A DNA stretch of 64,000 nt from Ctena decussata (GCA_963989385.1 OZ022499.1:79969903-80033902); one strand, 5' to 3'. Counted from the stretch's first letter, positions 22,083 through 33,265 are shown. The notes: a model not told the origin generated them from the letters alone. Numbers and translations: made by a program.

Positions 22083-22110
22083 AAAACTAAAAGTGCAGTA
22101 ATCATTATAT

Positions 22111-22328
22111 TTAAGGGTAAGAATTCATCGACACTGTAAACAAATTGGCACAGAGCAACGTTATGAGTCTGTGGTACAATTTTTTACTTTCTGTTGTCTC
22201 TTTAACCATTTGATTTCCCGCTGACAAAGCAGTGCTACGCGAATTCGCTAATGTGACTCTATCTCTTATCGTAGTTGTTGATCTTTCCCTGGCTGCTGTT
22301 GTTGGTAATGCCGATGTAGATTGTGGAT
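22111..22328 (-). CDS. Possible Ser/Thr-rich terminal exon
   Basis: On the minus strand a TTCTTACAGTTACAG acceptor precedes an open frame of 72 codons that ends in TAA. The protein is rich in Ser, Thr and Ala (STSALPTTAARERSTTT). An alternative GTAAAA donor after KETTE would give a phase 1-1 exon of 141 nt. It could be a stalk region of a membrane or secreted protein, possibly downstream of the kringle exons on the same strand, but nothing links them directly. It may equally be a chance frame. Confidence 0.2.
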
Positions 22329-22525
22329 CTGTAACTGTAAGAAGAATAGAAACTAACAGGACTCACTAGGTGAATAAACATTCTTTCAAGGATAGCGTTT
22401 ATATCATTTTCTTTTTGCCCCCTTTTTCACAGGGCAAGGACTATGTAAGAAAAGAATCTCCAAGAGCGAATATTCTTTAAGTGTAGATCGCATTTTCGAA
22501 AGGCTCCATCCTCCATGGAGAAAAA

Positions 22526-22775
22526 TGAGCTGCAACACGGGAAAACAAAAAACAAGTTGCATGTGCGCCATCAAAGACTCAGATCAGACTGGGCGTATTG
22601 GACATACGCCCAGTCTGATCAGAGTCTTCTCTGTGCGTTTAAAGGGTAGCTGAAGGGCTAAACTAGCTCCCGTGTGGACAGCGAAGAGGCTGATCAGGCT
22701 GCGCGGCTGCCCAGGCTGATCGGAGTCTTTGCTGGCGCACATGCCACTTTGTTGGTTTAGTGGTGTCGCGGCTCA
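22526..22775. mobile_element. MITE-1, full copy
   Basis: TGAGCTGCAACACGGGAAAA at the left matches the inverted right end TGGTGTCGCGGCTCA. Inside is a perfect palindrome ACTGGGCGTAT / ATACGCCCAGT near 22,588-22,617, then CTGATCAGGCTGCGCGG and ATGCCACTTTGTTGG. Confidence 0.8.
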
Positions 22776-23105
22776 AATGGTTAGTCAGAAAATCTGTTTG
22801 CTATTGAAAACAATGGCGGAAAACATTACGATGTACACGTTTATATTAACTCGGGATATAACTAGATGCATTGGCTGCTCCCTGGAAACATTCTCGTTTT
22901 CCCAACCAAAAAAATTAACCTTAATGAAAAATAAACACATACGCAAGAATGAAAGCGGCAGAGGCTTAGAACGTAATGATAAACAAAGCTATTACAAACA
23001 CACCTTATTAACCAAGGTGTCAAAGATAGTTGATACAAGAAGGAAATAAACAAAGGCATATGTATGACAAAAATTATTAAAAAAATGTAAACTTAAGGTC
23101 AAGAT
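22776..23105. other. No supported gene
   Basis: A 106-codon frame (22,729-23,049) begins inside the MITE and shows no domain. It is treated as chance. Confidence 0.4.
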
Positions 23106-23109
23106 TACG

Positions 23110-23300
23110 TAAATGACTGACACAATTAATTACGTTAAGGACGTTACGTCAGGAAATACTTCCAGGTCAATGTTATTTTCAACATGGCGGCCCCCATCGG
23201 ACATTTAAAGGCTCGAACATGGAAAAACCCGAGTTGTTTTCATTGTTTATTGAAGCCCTCTGCCGATATTGCAGTGTTCTTCTTTTCCTGCATTTATGAA
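23110..23300 (+). pseudogene. Promoter/first-exon-like cassette, copy 2
   Basis: Shares with 13,090-13,270 an ACGTCAGGAAATACTTCC (CRE plus ETS-like) stretch, AACATGGCGGCCCCCATCGG, and then an ATG at 23,219 opening MEKPELFSLFIEALCR, which parallels MEITELFSSSLQQLAR in copy 1. The frame stops soon after (TTTATGAAG region), so it is probably a broken copy. The parent gene is not recognised. Confidence 0.45.
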
Positions 23301-23344
23301 GTTATTTCATTAACATGAATGTATTCATATAAAATTAAAGAAAG

Positions 23345-23640
23345 AGAGAGAAAGACAGACAGACAGAGTGTTTATTGTAAGTAACAATTTAAGGTTTGCC
23401 GCAATACATGTTCCCTCCCTACTTTCAGGGCTCTGGTGACTTTTCAGACACACATATGAAAAGCGGCGCAAATAACTTTGCTTTCGCTGCGTTATCCTTC
23501 CGTGATTCGAAAAAGTTACCCATTTACTGCTGGTTTGACAAAGATACTTTTCCAGTTGGCTGGCCGAGCCCGGATTCGAACCCGCAACCTTTTGTGTTAA
23601 AACCGAATGTCTCTGATCACTCTTCCGCAGCGCTGGTGGG
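23345..23640 (-). mobile_element. tRNA-derived SINE, family C
   Basis: On the minus strand the head near 23,640 is tRNA-like, with a strong B box GGGTTCGAATCCGGG around 23,567-23,585. A body of about 200 bp follows and ends in AATAAACACTCTGTCTGTCTG-type tail sequence, seen on the plus strand as AGACAGACAGACAGA at 23,354. A possible short target-site repeat AATTAA flanks it. It is not a functional tRNA gene. Confidence 0.75.
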
Positions 23641-24000
23641 ATAATTAATATACACCAAGTAAATGTGTGCCAGCTAATTTTAGAGCTTTATGGGATCGGA
23701 TTGTAATATTTATTATAATGCCGCTTTTTGCAGTTTATACATATCCTTTCACAAAAACCGACGAATATTTCTTCCACTTGTTGTATGGCTTTGCCAGAGA
23801 TACAGCAGGCCTCTTACCCACACCAGCCCTACAACCACTAGGATACAAGAAGCCTTCCGCCGATGGTGGAATTTCGCCTTGTAACTTTTCAGTATAATCC
23901 TACCATCATCTCGATATGACTAAAAACAGTCCAAAAGGGCGTAAAATTCAATGTTATCTACCTACCATGAGCCACACCGAAAGAACACGAGTCGGTAGTA
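23641..24000. other. No gene seen
   Basis: Two overlapping plus-strand frames of 64-76 codons have no domain or splice support. Confidence 0.4.
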
Positions 24001-24004
24001 AATA

Positions 24005-24180
24005 TACATGCACACAGATCAGCCTGCACATACGCGCAGTTTGATAAATCCCTTCGCGGAATCATTGTACCAGAGGACAACAAATGCTCTGGTCAGTTTG
24101 GGCGGATGCGCAGACTGAGCTAAGCTTCCGCTGACCGTTCATGTCCCAAGAACCCACTTTATCATGGCACGGCGCTTTTT
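24005..24180. mobile_element. Diverged MITE-1 relative
   Basis: Inverted halves centred near 24,090: CAGATCAGCCTGCACATACG on the left, and GGGCGGATGCGCAGACTGAG followed by GTCCCAAGAACCCAC on the right. It shares the CAGATCAG / GCGCAGAC vocabulary of MITE-1 but has different ends. Confidence 0.5.
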
Positions 24181-25920
24181 GTGATTTGGGTGACTTAGTT
24201 TTATAGAGGGATTTGGGTTTACTCATAGGGCTTTATCATTTTCGTTGCTCGGCTCATTTCGTGTCGTCTGCAGTAACCATATTACAGTTAGAAGTTTGTT
24301 TTCGATTTTTATTAATTTTGTTATCACTAAAGCATTCATCATGAGAGAACCCTATTAGTCGTCATCTTTCCGTACTAGCATGTCTTATAACGTCGCCCGA
24401 AAACGATTGCAAGGTCGCTTATAAATGACGTCAACGAATGGCGAAAATATATGTACTGTACTTATGCTTGCGTATCAAGCGCCACTTGAAAAACGAATTC
24501 GGTAGTCATGGACTTTCTGTACCTCATTTTAATTGACAGATCATGTGACATAGAATATCGGTTTTTGAAAAAAAAATATGTTGTTGTAAACAAGCTGTGT
24601 ACGTTTAAATCTTAAAATCTGAGTATTTTCATCGCTTTTCCATTGCCGTCAATGGAAACGGCCTCAAAATTTCACGTTTTTTTTTCAATCTGATCTAGCG
24701 ATTAAACGAACTTGGTGACCTATCTCTTTTATTGCACATTTCGATGAAACACATGAAAATGCACTCCTGTGCGAAATTAAAAAACATTTTATGTATGTGC
24801 CATATGCGTATTCTTGACCTTAAGAGTTACGTTTGTTCATGCTTAGACAGTTGGGAAAGTGTAAGGCATGAACAGGATTTTCATTTGGGGAGAACATAAT
24901 TTACTAACACCATAGGTCTGAAAACATTGAAGATTCATTAAGACGGTGATAATCAGTGATATGAGGTAAATCTAAAAATCTGCATTAAAGACTGAAAATG
25001 CAACAGATCTTCCCAACACTTAGCGGGTGCCTTCTTTATGATATTTTCACAATTCAGAATTCCAGAATGTGGGACTTGTTCATGATAAAATTTGTTTTTA
25101 AAAGAAATGATCAAAGGGTAATTTGCGCCACGAAAATCCAAAATTAACTATCATAATTGAAAATGCTTGTATGTCTGAAGGAATTTCAATACGTGGAGAG
25201 TAATGTTTTATCAAATTTTCCCACCTCTTTCACACTTTCTAAGGTTGAACAGATAAAAAAAAGTGGCCTGTGTCCCAAGTATTGACTATACTATGTAAAC
25301 AACAGATATGTGTGTAATTTTTCAAGGTTGAATTACTTCATTTACACACCTGTATGTTCACAGTAATATACTTTTTATACTGTATATTTCATGTAGATAT
25401 TCCTGTCTACCCTATATTAATAAACTCGTTAATTTGTCAACAATAACAATGGCTAATTTACATGGAAGAACATTTGAGAACAAACTACTTTGTCATCTGT
25501 TCAAACTGATAATTTTTGAAAGAGCTAGGAAAAAATTATTAGTTGTATTTTCATGGCTTTATTCAGAGTGTTGCATTTACCGCAAACCAGCAATACTGAG
25601 GCAGTATGTCATCAGTTTAAATGTCAAAGACATAAGGATACTTTTCTGGTTTCTATTCTGAAAATTATACAGTGGTAAAAATCTGCTACAACAACAATAG
25701 TAAATTAACAGGCTATTTCATTTTATTATGAAAGCCAACCAGTATAAATTCGTTGTTCAAAGCACGATCGACTCAGAGGCCAGGGAGAAATCACACACTT
25801 CCGGTCGTAACGAATGAAATTTCCACAGCACAGTGAATTCTTTCTGATAGTTCATGAAATGGCTTTCAAAGTAATCTAATGAATAAATGACGACATTGCG
25901 ACTGCAAGAAAATCAACCTA
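24181..25920. other. AT-rich stretch, no gene seen
   Basis: Mostly AT-rich single-copy-looking sequence. Frames at 24,953-25,141 and 25,434-25,661 lack recognisable features. Confidence 0.4.
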
Positions 25921-28035
25921 GTCTTGTGAAAGCAATTGTTTTTGAGAGTATAAAAAATCAAACTTGTCCAAGATTTTATGCCTATCCTGGTTAGCTGCAA
26001 GTTTCCTAAAAATTCAAACTAAAAAAATGGACTCTGTTTGGAACAAAGTCAAATATATGCTATATTTAGTCAAACGTGTACTTTAAGAGTTACCTCTACT
26101 ATGTCGAAAATAAAATAGTGTTTTCCTACCACAATATCTGGAAAAGTATTTAAGCTAGGATGATGATATTTGAAAAGCAGGCATGATTTACTTCTGGGCA
26201 AATTATATTAAAATAAAAGCATCGTAAACGACTGCGTAATACCCCGTCACTGCGAACCAATACCCCTTCTTTTACCTTTTATACATTTGTTACACAATTT
26301 TTTATTATTTTATACATGTATATAGCCCCAGGTCAGGGACAGATAACCTCTGGGGACAAACTTTTGATCATGACATGCAGCTTATATTACCTAGATAATG
26401 TGCTGCCAGTTTCAGGAAAATCCTGTTCATCTTTGATTTTATACAGATTTTTTCATAACTTTATACATGTATATAGCCCCGGGGCAGGGGCAGGTAATCC
26501 CGGTGGACTAAATTCTGCTTGTAACATAAAGCTTATGTCATTTCAATCATTTCTGTGGAATTTCATCCAGATATACCAAAAGTCTGATTTTATATAGATT
26601 TTTTCATGATTTCATACATGTATATACCTTGTGTCAGGGGCAGGTAACCACTGGAGGACAATTGTTTTTATCAAGACGGAAAGCTTATATTAATATGATA
26701 ATTAGTTACAAGTTTCAGAAAAATCCCCTTCAAGTCTGATTTTTTTCGTTATTTAATACATGTATATAACCCCAGGGCAGGGGCAGATAACCCAGGTGAA
26801 CAATATTCCGCTTGTAACAGAAAGCTAATGTTACTTTAATCATTTCTTTGAAATTTCATCAAGATATTTCAAAGTGTAAAGGACCTACAGACCAAAACCT
26901 ATCTTTAAGACCTTGACAAGGGCAATAACTCCATCAGAAGAAATCGAAATTTGCCAATTAACAATCCCAACTGAGATATTCTCAAGACCAATGCACTTGC
27001 CAAGTTTGAAGAAAATCCGTTAATAAACTAAAGTTATCGAACGGAAATGAAGTGCCCACGGACGGACGGACGGACCGACGTACGTACGACAGACGATCGG
27101 ACGGACACACGGACAGCCAGCAGGGAAACATAATACCCCACCACTAACGTGTGGCGGGGTATAAAAATGATTGAAATATGTCCCTCGTTTAAATTTGGCA
27201 TTTTTCCAACTTCTGGACAACGATAGCTTGCCTGAGTGTTAGCATGCATTCTTGTGAAAGCAATTGTGTTTGAGAGTAAAACAATCAAACTTGTCCAAGG
27301 ATTTATGCCTATCCTGGCTAGCTGCAAGTTTCCTAAAAATCGAACAAAAAATATATGAACTCAGTTTTGAACAAAGTCAAATATATGCTATATTTAGTCA
27401 AACGTGTACTTTTAGAGATACCTCCCCTACGTTGAAAATAAAATGACGTTTTGTTACCACAATATCTGGAAAAGTATTTAAGCTAGAATAATGATATTTC
27501 GAATGCAGGCTGGTAGTGAGATATACATGTAATGATTCACTTTAGGACGAATTCTATCAAAAAATGATTGAAATATGTCCATCGTTTAAATTTGGCATTT
27601 TTCCAACTTCTGAACCGCTTGACCTCGGAAACTGATGGTTGTATATTAGTAGTTCTTGAGGTATAAATATTTTGGTAAAGATGAAGTTACTTTGCATTTA
27701 ATAATTGCGTAGGTATTCCCCCTGATAGTCAGTACTTAGCAGCTACTGGGCTCAGGACCCACTAGGCGTAGTCTTTTGAAATTTCATATATGAATAGGTT
27801 ATTAAAAATGAGCGGACTCGTATTTTTTACGCTCCGGCAAACTTGTACTTTTAGAGTACCCTTCCCTTTGTCGATAATATTACAACAATAGTAGTTGGTC
27901 TAGGATAATGAATTTTCGTGTACAAATTGGTTATGAGATATGCAAGCACCAATTAACTTTTGGACAAATTCCATCAAAATAGTGATTTAGAAATGTCCCT
28001 TGTTGGAATTTGGCATTTTCTCAAGTTTTAGACTT
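25921..28035. repeat. Three direct copies of a roughly 350 bp segment
   Basis: Copy 1 runs 25,921-26,218 and resumes at 27,165-27,220 after an inserted element. Copy 2 is 27,252-27,610. A diverged copy 3 is about 27,830-28,035. Shared blocks include CTTGTGAAAGCAATTGT, ATATGCTATATTTAGTCAAA, CCACAATATCTGGAAAAGTA and ATTTGGCATTTTTCCAACTT. On the minus strand a GHISIIF peptide recurs, so the unit might derive from a repeated exon, but every copy is broken. Confidence 0.75.
26238..27164 (+). mobile_element. Tandem-array element D, inserted in copy 1
   Basis: Starts TAATACCCCGTCAC and ends GTGTGGCGGGGTATA, an inverted pair. Four units of about 148 bp are marked by ATACATGTATATAGCCCCAG near 26,311, 26,458, 26,607 and 26,755. 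A GACGGACGGACGGACC tail with CGTACGTACG lies near 27,060-27,115, and a terminal hairpin (ACCCCACCAC / GTGTGGCGGGGT) ends the element. It splits copy 1 of the flanking duplicated segment, so it arrived after the duplication or moved into one copy. Confidence 0.8.
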
Positions 28036-28066
28036 TGAGACTTAGGCATAAAGCTTGGACAATTTC

Positions 28067-28339
28067 TTAGAAACTTCCATTAAAAATAATAGAAATGTGC
28101 CCCTCTACGGGCAGTTTGACAACTTTAGTGACAAGCATATTGTTGAGATCATCATGTTGCACAAATTCACAGTTTCTACTTAATTTTGTTCCGGGTATAA
28201 AGACTGTATCTTTCATCGTAACTTCATCAAACTTGTAGGACCGTAATGAAACCTCAGACCAGTTTGAAATTTCGCCATATTGTATAATTTGCCTTAAAGA
28301 TACTAGCACTTCAAATCTTAAGTATTCCACATTTGACAT
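28067..28339 (-). CDS. Unrecognised 90-codon minus-strand frame
   Basis: Open from ATG at 28,339 to a stop at 28,067. The sequence is not low-complexity (NWSEVSLRSYKFDEVTMKD, VQHDDLNNMLVTKVVKLP), and its end, GHISIIF, matches a peptide encoded in the adjacent repeated segments. It could be an intact exon of the gene that seeded those copies. No domain is recognised and no good splice acceptor was identified. Confidence 0.3.
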   Translation of the reverse strand: MSNVEYLRFEVLVSLRQIIQYGEISNWSEVSLRSYKFDEVTMKDTVFIPGTKLSRNCEFVQHDDLNNMLVTKVVKLPVEGHISIIFNGSF

Positions 28340-28489
28340 TGTCTTGGTTATAACACATGCCAGAACTCAGGTAAGCGATCGTTGCGAATGGGCGACCTGT
28401 TTATAAATGGGCGCCATATTTGCTTGTCGCCAGTCCTCTAGTGCAGAACCCTGAGCAATCGAGGCACTTTCGGTACAAGCTAGTACATG

Positions 28490-28590
28490 GTCCATCTCCT
28501 GCATTCCTTAATGACCCTGGCATTTAGGCCATCTGGTCCAGATGCCTTATGGTTATTTATCCTTTCCAACTGTGTTTCGCCCCCGTTAAG
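28490..28590 (-). pseudogene. Non-LTR reverse transcriptase fragment
   Basis: The minus-strand translation contains LERINNHKASGPDGLNARV, the conserved 'KASGPDG' motif at the start of the reverse transcriptase domain of CR1/Jockey-like LINEs. About 30 codons are kept and neither flank continues the domain, so this is a short truncated relic. Confidence 0.65.
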
Positions 28591-28599
28591 CCCCTTGGG

Positions 28600-29535
28600 G
28601 TGAGCAGTAATATCCTCCCCGTCTCCACCCAAAATTTAAAACAAAAATAGTCTGCAGATAATTCCATTTGAATTGAGTTTTTATAATGTCTCTGGCTTCT
28701 GGCGGCCTGCGCCCCCCAGACCCCCCATATTTAGAGTAATATTTTAATATTATCTACAATTGTTTTACACCAGCCAGCCCGCATGTGCATACATTTACAA
28801 AAACATCCTATACAATATACACATATATGTATTATTGATCTGCCACATTACTGAGTAAATATTTCCACAAAAACTGAATTGCAAAAGAGTCACAAGCTTA
28901 TGGGACACAAAGCCTTTATGGCAAAATAAACACTCTAAAAGGCAAAAGTCCTAAAATAAAAACCCCTTATGTTTATCATCATCCCTAGATTTTCTCTATT
29001 TTTTCCAGTCTTAAAACTGCCACTAAAATTGGGAAATTGCCTTGGCTTCCAGACCCCCCTTTGTTAACTTCTCAGCAAAGAACTTTCAGCCATTTCATGA
29101 ACTGGCATTCATGTATAATGTGACTCTATCAGTAAGTATTTATCAAACTTTCTAAAGTGCGAATAAAGCATGTTTGAGCATATGATTGGGCTAGGAAAAA
29201 ACTTAAATTCCTAATGTTAGCCCTAAACCTTTGCCAAAATAGCCCTAATTTTTAGCCAAAATATCCCTTATTTAAGGCCTAATTTTTTGCCAAACTCATA
29301 CAGGGATGTTTCTATCTGTACCTTAGATGAAGAGATAAACATGCTCAAGGCACTGGTTTGCAAAAGCAAGCTAAGCCATGCCCTTAGCCTGGTTAAAGAC
29401 AGCACCATGTTCTTTTTGTGAGAAAAAATGTGTAAAAATAACTGATGTGGGTAAAATAAAATGATATTAAGGTCAAGTCAACCAGGATCTGATAGTTCAG
29501 CCTATAAAATTGAAAAAATAACCTGTTTGAGTTAG

Positions 29536-29537
<2 letters not shown>
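28600..29537. other. No gene seen
   Basis: AT-rich. At 28,690-28,735 a CTTCTGGCGGCCTGCGCCCC block resembles sequence inside the poly-C element at 46.7 kb and may be a relic of it. Confidence 0.4.

Positions 29538-29570
<33 letters not shown>
29538..29570. repeat. Poly-T run, 33 bases
   Basis: Uninterrupted T homopolymer. It could be the poly-A tail of a minus-strand retroposed copy, but no such element is recognisable to its right. Confidence 0.9.
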
Positions 29571-29575
<5 letters not shown>

Positions 29576-29785
29576 AAATAGCTCCCTCAAGGTGAACAAA
29601 AAAAAAGAAATTGTTTCCAGAGGCCAGTGAAATAAAATGTCCTACCTCCATCAAGAATACCGCCCCCCCTACCCCACCCCTCCAGAATATCAAATGTTTG
29701 GTCCCATACATGTTTAAATGTTGCAGTCATTAATTACATAGGCCCTTGGTTAACAATCTTGTTCATTCTGTACCTCCTTCATGAT

Positions 29786-29826
29786 AATTAAACGGGCGTA
29801 TTATGCGCCGCTTGCGAAGCTCTTGT
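29786..29826. mobile_element. Solo terminal fragment of array element G
   Basis: CGGGCGTATTATGCGCCGC followed by TTGCGAAGCTCTTGTT matches the right end of the large element at 54.2-56.6 kb (GGGCGTATATTGC ... TTGCGGTGCTCTTGTT). No array units accompany it here. Confidence 0.5.
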
Positions 29827-30249
29827 TATTTGGGCAAATTTGTGATTTCTTAAAATAAAGTGATTTCTTTTGACGTCATATGGGCCACTTGAGTCCGAGT
29901 GTTTCGTTTTCATGTAAATATAGTGATAACAATTAGGTCTATTATCATGCTCATTTTTACGTAATTAAACTAGTTACAGTAATTAGAGTTGTGCGTTCCT
30001 TCTGATTTAATCAACTTGGCTTAGGCATGTCTTCAAATATTTTCACACCCCGTTTCCTCCTGCTAATTATTTGCTTGGGATCTTCTTTTGTACTACTATA
30101 TTGAATATGTATTAGTTATGATACCATAGATATTGGGAATAAATCGTATGCGCAACATATCTTTTTCTTTCACAATCATCTGACAGTTTAAATTTGCGGC
30201 ATTATGAATTGGCGATTTTCTTCTTTTCCGTCAATATCCCCCGAAAAAG
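29827..30249. other. No gene seen
   Basis: AT-rich sequence without a convincing ORF. Confidence 0.4.
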
Positions 30250-31770
30250 TGGCCGCAAAATTTAATTGTTTACAGCACCATCAATAAGTGACACCGCCGG
30301 GAAGGGCAGATTAAAGCCTCGTCACAAAGATGCTAAATGGTTGGAACTATATTGCCATAAGTATTTTATTTGTGCATATTGGCCCATTAGGCTGCATGCC
30401 ATGTCAAATGCTGGTTTTGAAATCTATGAAGACATGGTACAGATTCTGCTGATGTTGAATGTACATTTCACAAAGGATCCTGAGTTTAAAATCTGTTCTG
30501 TGGTGCTTTCCGGCTCTAAAACTAGCCTGTTCTTCGACGATTATCTCTACATCTTGGGGTTTAAGCTTGTTCAGTATGACTTTCAGCATGACTCTGTCAA
30601 ATGACTGATGCGGCAAAGGTTTTCCTTTTATTGGATGAATAATAATCGGCGACTGAGTCCATGGGGTCGACCTTTTACATGTGTTCCAGATCTTGTCGCA
30701 GATCTTTCTTAAAATATCAACCATAGCGTACCCGCCTGCTTGAACAAGTTCTTCTGGTATGGTATATTATCAATTCCGTCGGACATCCCCTTTCTCAGTG
30801 CCGCTGCTGCAATCTCAACTTCCTCACGTAGGACCGGTTGCAAATCTTATTCATGCTGGGTGCTGAGTACAGTCCAGGACTGCATTGTCAGCACAACTCT
30901 CATGACTGTATAGCTCAAAGTAATATTTTGTCAATCTGCTGAGAATGGCTTGCTCGTCTGTTAGACATTTCCCAAACTTGTCATGGATGGCTGTGGATAA
31001 ACCGTGTTTCTCTGAAGTTAGACCTTTCACCAGCTGATATGCTCTCTTACTGCTGCTTTGTGTAGGCTAGTTTCAATCTCCTCTAACTGAGTACCTATTC
31101 AGTCCTTTGCTTTGTTCCGGGTCTTCTGAATCCTATTGTTCGCTTCCTTGTATTGTTTCGCTCCTTCTGCTTCATACCATCTCCTCATACCCTCCTCTCA
31201 CTACAGAGGTCAGGGCAAATCTGGTGACCCAGGGTTCCAAGGCGGTAGTTCTGTTGCGGTTCTCTGTTGCCTGTTTTTGGTGTCAGAGTTTCTGTGATGT
31301 TTTACCTTATGTATGTTCTTATTATTTTTGGTTCGGTTTGGGTTGCTGAGTAGCCACCTTTTGGGAACAAGCTGCTCACTCGGTTGGCCATTTGTTCTCT
31401 GTATCTTGATTATTTGTAATCTTAGTTGTTTCCAACTATGGTTTGAGGGCTGGATTTGGATTTTGATTGTTTCAGTTCCTGGTCTTTGCATACTTTTTAC
31501 TTTTATTCCTGCGGCGTTTACATTGCTTCCAAAATATCAGTAATTATTGTATTGTAGGCTGTAATCATGGTATCTATGTCCATGTCTTTATGCACTAGAA
31601 TCCGGCCTCATCCTCTTGTCTGTCCTCTTCTCCGCCAAAGTTCACTTTGCGTCTGTCATCTGCTGAAATCTCACCAAACTTCTTTTAGTGCATCTGACAG
31701 AGTCCCAGGCAGTATGTTCCAGTGATACCTGTCCATTTTATGTGTCAGCTTTTTCAAGTTTCCCAACTGC
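30250..31770 (-). pseudogene. RTE-type LINE relic (endonuclease and RT)
   Basis: Read on the minus strand from about 31,770 down. The endonuclease start is recognisable (KLEKLTHKMDRYHWNILPG, later EEDRQEDEAGFLVHKDM). An insertion follows, then the linker (RRWYEAEGAKQYKEANNRI), then the RT start (EEVEIAAAALRKGMSDGIDN) and RT motifs PWTQS, LNKLKPQDVEIIVEEQASFR, LRILCEMYIQHQQNLYHVF and IDF at 30,404-30,724. Several frameshifts and stops break it. After IDFKTS a frameshift leads into a fading continuation to about 30,250, and the catalytic 'DD' region is not visible. The motif set resembles RTE/BovB-like LINEs of molluscs; the clade name is from memory of the family. Confidence 0.75.
31230..31545 (-). 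mobile_element. Retroposon X, copy 2, nested in the RTE LINE
   Basis: The minus strand shows CCGAGTGAGCAGCTTGTTCC, AAAAGGTGGCTACTCAGC and CTACCGCCTTGGAA, matching the copy at 15,360-15,818. It falls between the LINE endonuclease part and the RRWYEAEG linker. It lacks the right part of copy 1, so it is partial. Confidence 0.6.
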
Positions 31771-32000
31771 ATTAGACTTTTGTTCTATATCATCGTCTTT
31801 TCAATTATTTTGACCCTTTTTGATACTAATCAGTTATTGAATCCACTGCCCCATTAAAATTCAAAAATGGTATACTTCACTCTGGTGTCGTCACCAGATA
31901 TTCTCAGGGTCACTGATGAGGCTTTATTAGCCGAAACTACGTAGTCTGTCCCATGTAACGTCTTCTGAATTTGTTCTCTGCTTTTGGAGAGACTATTTAA
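31770..32000. repeat. Repeat Y, copy 1 (joined to the LINE)
   Basis: Contains CCCTTTTTGATACTAATCAG, TTGAATCCACTGCCCCATTA and AGGGTCACTGATGAGGCTTT followed by AGCCGAAAC. It abuts the LINE endonuclease at about 31,770 and, in LINE orientation, would be its upstream (5') sequence. Other copies are at 34,905-35,500 (two) and 53,935-54,232. Confidence 0.65.
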
Positions 32001-32613
32001 GCTTTTAATTTTACCTCACTGCGGTATTGTTTTGCCGTGTGGCGGCCATCTGGAAGAAAATTCGTGCTTCTTACTAAGTCTAAGCTGGTTATTGATTTTT
32101 ACAGCTTGATATCCGGAGATTTTCCGGTTTATCTCTGAAACTTCACAATATGTGATAATCGCAGGTCTAAAGGTAACAACTCCTCAGGGTAATACTGTTA
32201 TCTCGGTCATGATAAAATATTGATCTTTATTGCTTTAATTGAAAACGATCACATTTTCAAAAGTCTCGTGTCAGTTAAAAAAATCCAATGCTTCGAAAAG
32301 TCAGAATCATTCATAAAAAAAGAATGTTTATGCGATTTGGATTTTCTTTGCATGATGCTGTCAGGACACATGATGATAATATTTTATTATTATTATTATT
32401 ATTCATAGATGGATGGATGACTTGTGATTTTACCTTAACCTTCGGACCTACCGCGGCTCCTAGTTTGGTTCTAAATAGGAAATGTAATATTCCATGAACC
32501 CAAAATGATTTATGCAGCAATAATGGGAAAAAGAGGTGCTAGTAGGTTATTTACTGACAGTTTGTTTAATTTACTTTCATAATTCAATGTTAATCAAAAT
32601 TTTCATGACTAAA

Positions 32614-32616
<3 letters not shown>
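32001..32616. other. No gene seen
   Basis: Includes a short TTA/TAT repeat near 32,383-32,403. The ORFs are short and overlap each other. Confidence 0.4.

Positions 32617-32667
<51 letters not shown>
32617..32667. repeat. (TC)n microsatellite
   Basis: About 25 TC dinucleotides, with a further short TC run at 32,673-32,682. Confidence 0.95.
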
Positions 32668-32670
<3 letters not shown>

Positions 32671-32719
32671 TATCTCTCTCTCATTAAACGAAATACAATG
32701 TCTTTAGACAATATACGCT

Positions 32720-32941
32720 TGAGCCGCAACACAACAAAACAAATAAAGTGGCATGTGTGCCAAGCGACTACTCAGATCAGCCTGTGAATCCGCCAATCTG
32801 ATGAATCTTCGCTGTCAGCATGGAGGTAGCTTAGACCCTTATCTACCCCTAAAGCGCACTGCGAAGACTCTTATCAGATGCCTAGCGGATCTGAGTCTTC
32901 GCCGATGGCACACTTTGTTTGTTTTGTCAAGTCAAGGCTCA
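32720..32941. mobile_element. MITE-1, full copy
   Basis: TGAGCCGCAACACAACAAAA on the left is matched by the inverted right end TTTGTCAAGTCAAGGCTCA. Inside are CAGATCAGCCTGTGAATCCG and CGGATCTGAGTCTTCG. It is a full-length but diverged copy. Confidence 0.75.
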
Positions 32942-33164
32942 TTTATTGCGACACAGTGTGAACGCGTGCCATGTCATTTAAAGTGTTTATTTACAGATGA
33001 ATACCCCAGGGACTTAATTTGATATAGAGTAATATTCGTATCGAAGTTAAATGAAATTGATATAACTGAATCTAAACAAGAAACATTATTATGTTTAGAA
33101 TAACAATCAATGACAGATCAAACTTAAATAAATACATAAACATTGAGCGCCCGTCAATCATACT

Positions 33165-33265
33165 TTGGTTTAAACAATATTTTATTTGCAAGAAAATACA
33201 AATATATACATAAATACAATATACAATGGCACAGGATCTGACAGTAAGCAAAATGCTTATATATA
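33165..33265 (-). mobile_element. Retroposon 3' end (ACTGTCAGATCCTGTGCC type)
   Basis: Shares AACAATATTTTATT and GGCACAGGATCTGACAGT with the insertion at 62,397-62,514. On the minus strand the pair reads ACTGTCAGATCCTGTGCC, then AATAAAATATTGTT, like the polyadenylation end of a LINE or its SINE. Limits are approximate. Confidence 0.5.

Noticed and set aside
27020..27327. Overlapping Arg/Val/Ser-rich minus-strand frames
   Set aside because: They translate the GGACGG tail of element D.
29393..29599. A frame with a lysine run
   Set aside because: It is created by the 33-base T homopolymer.
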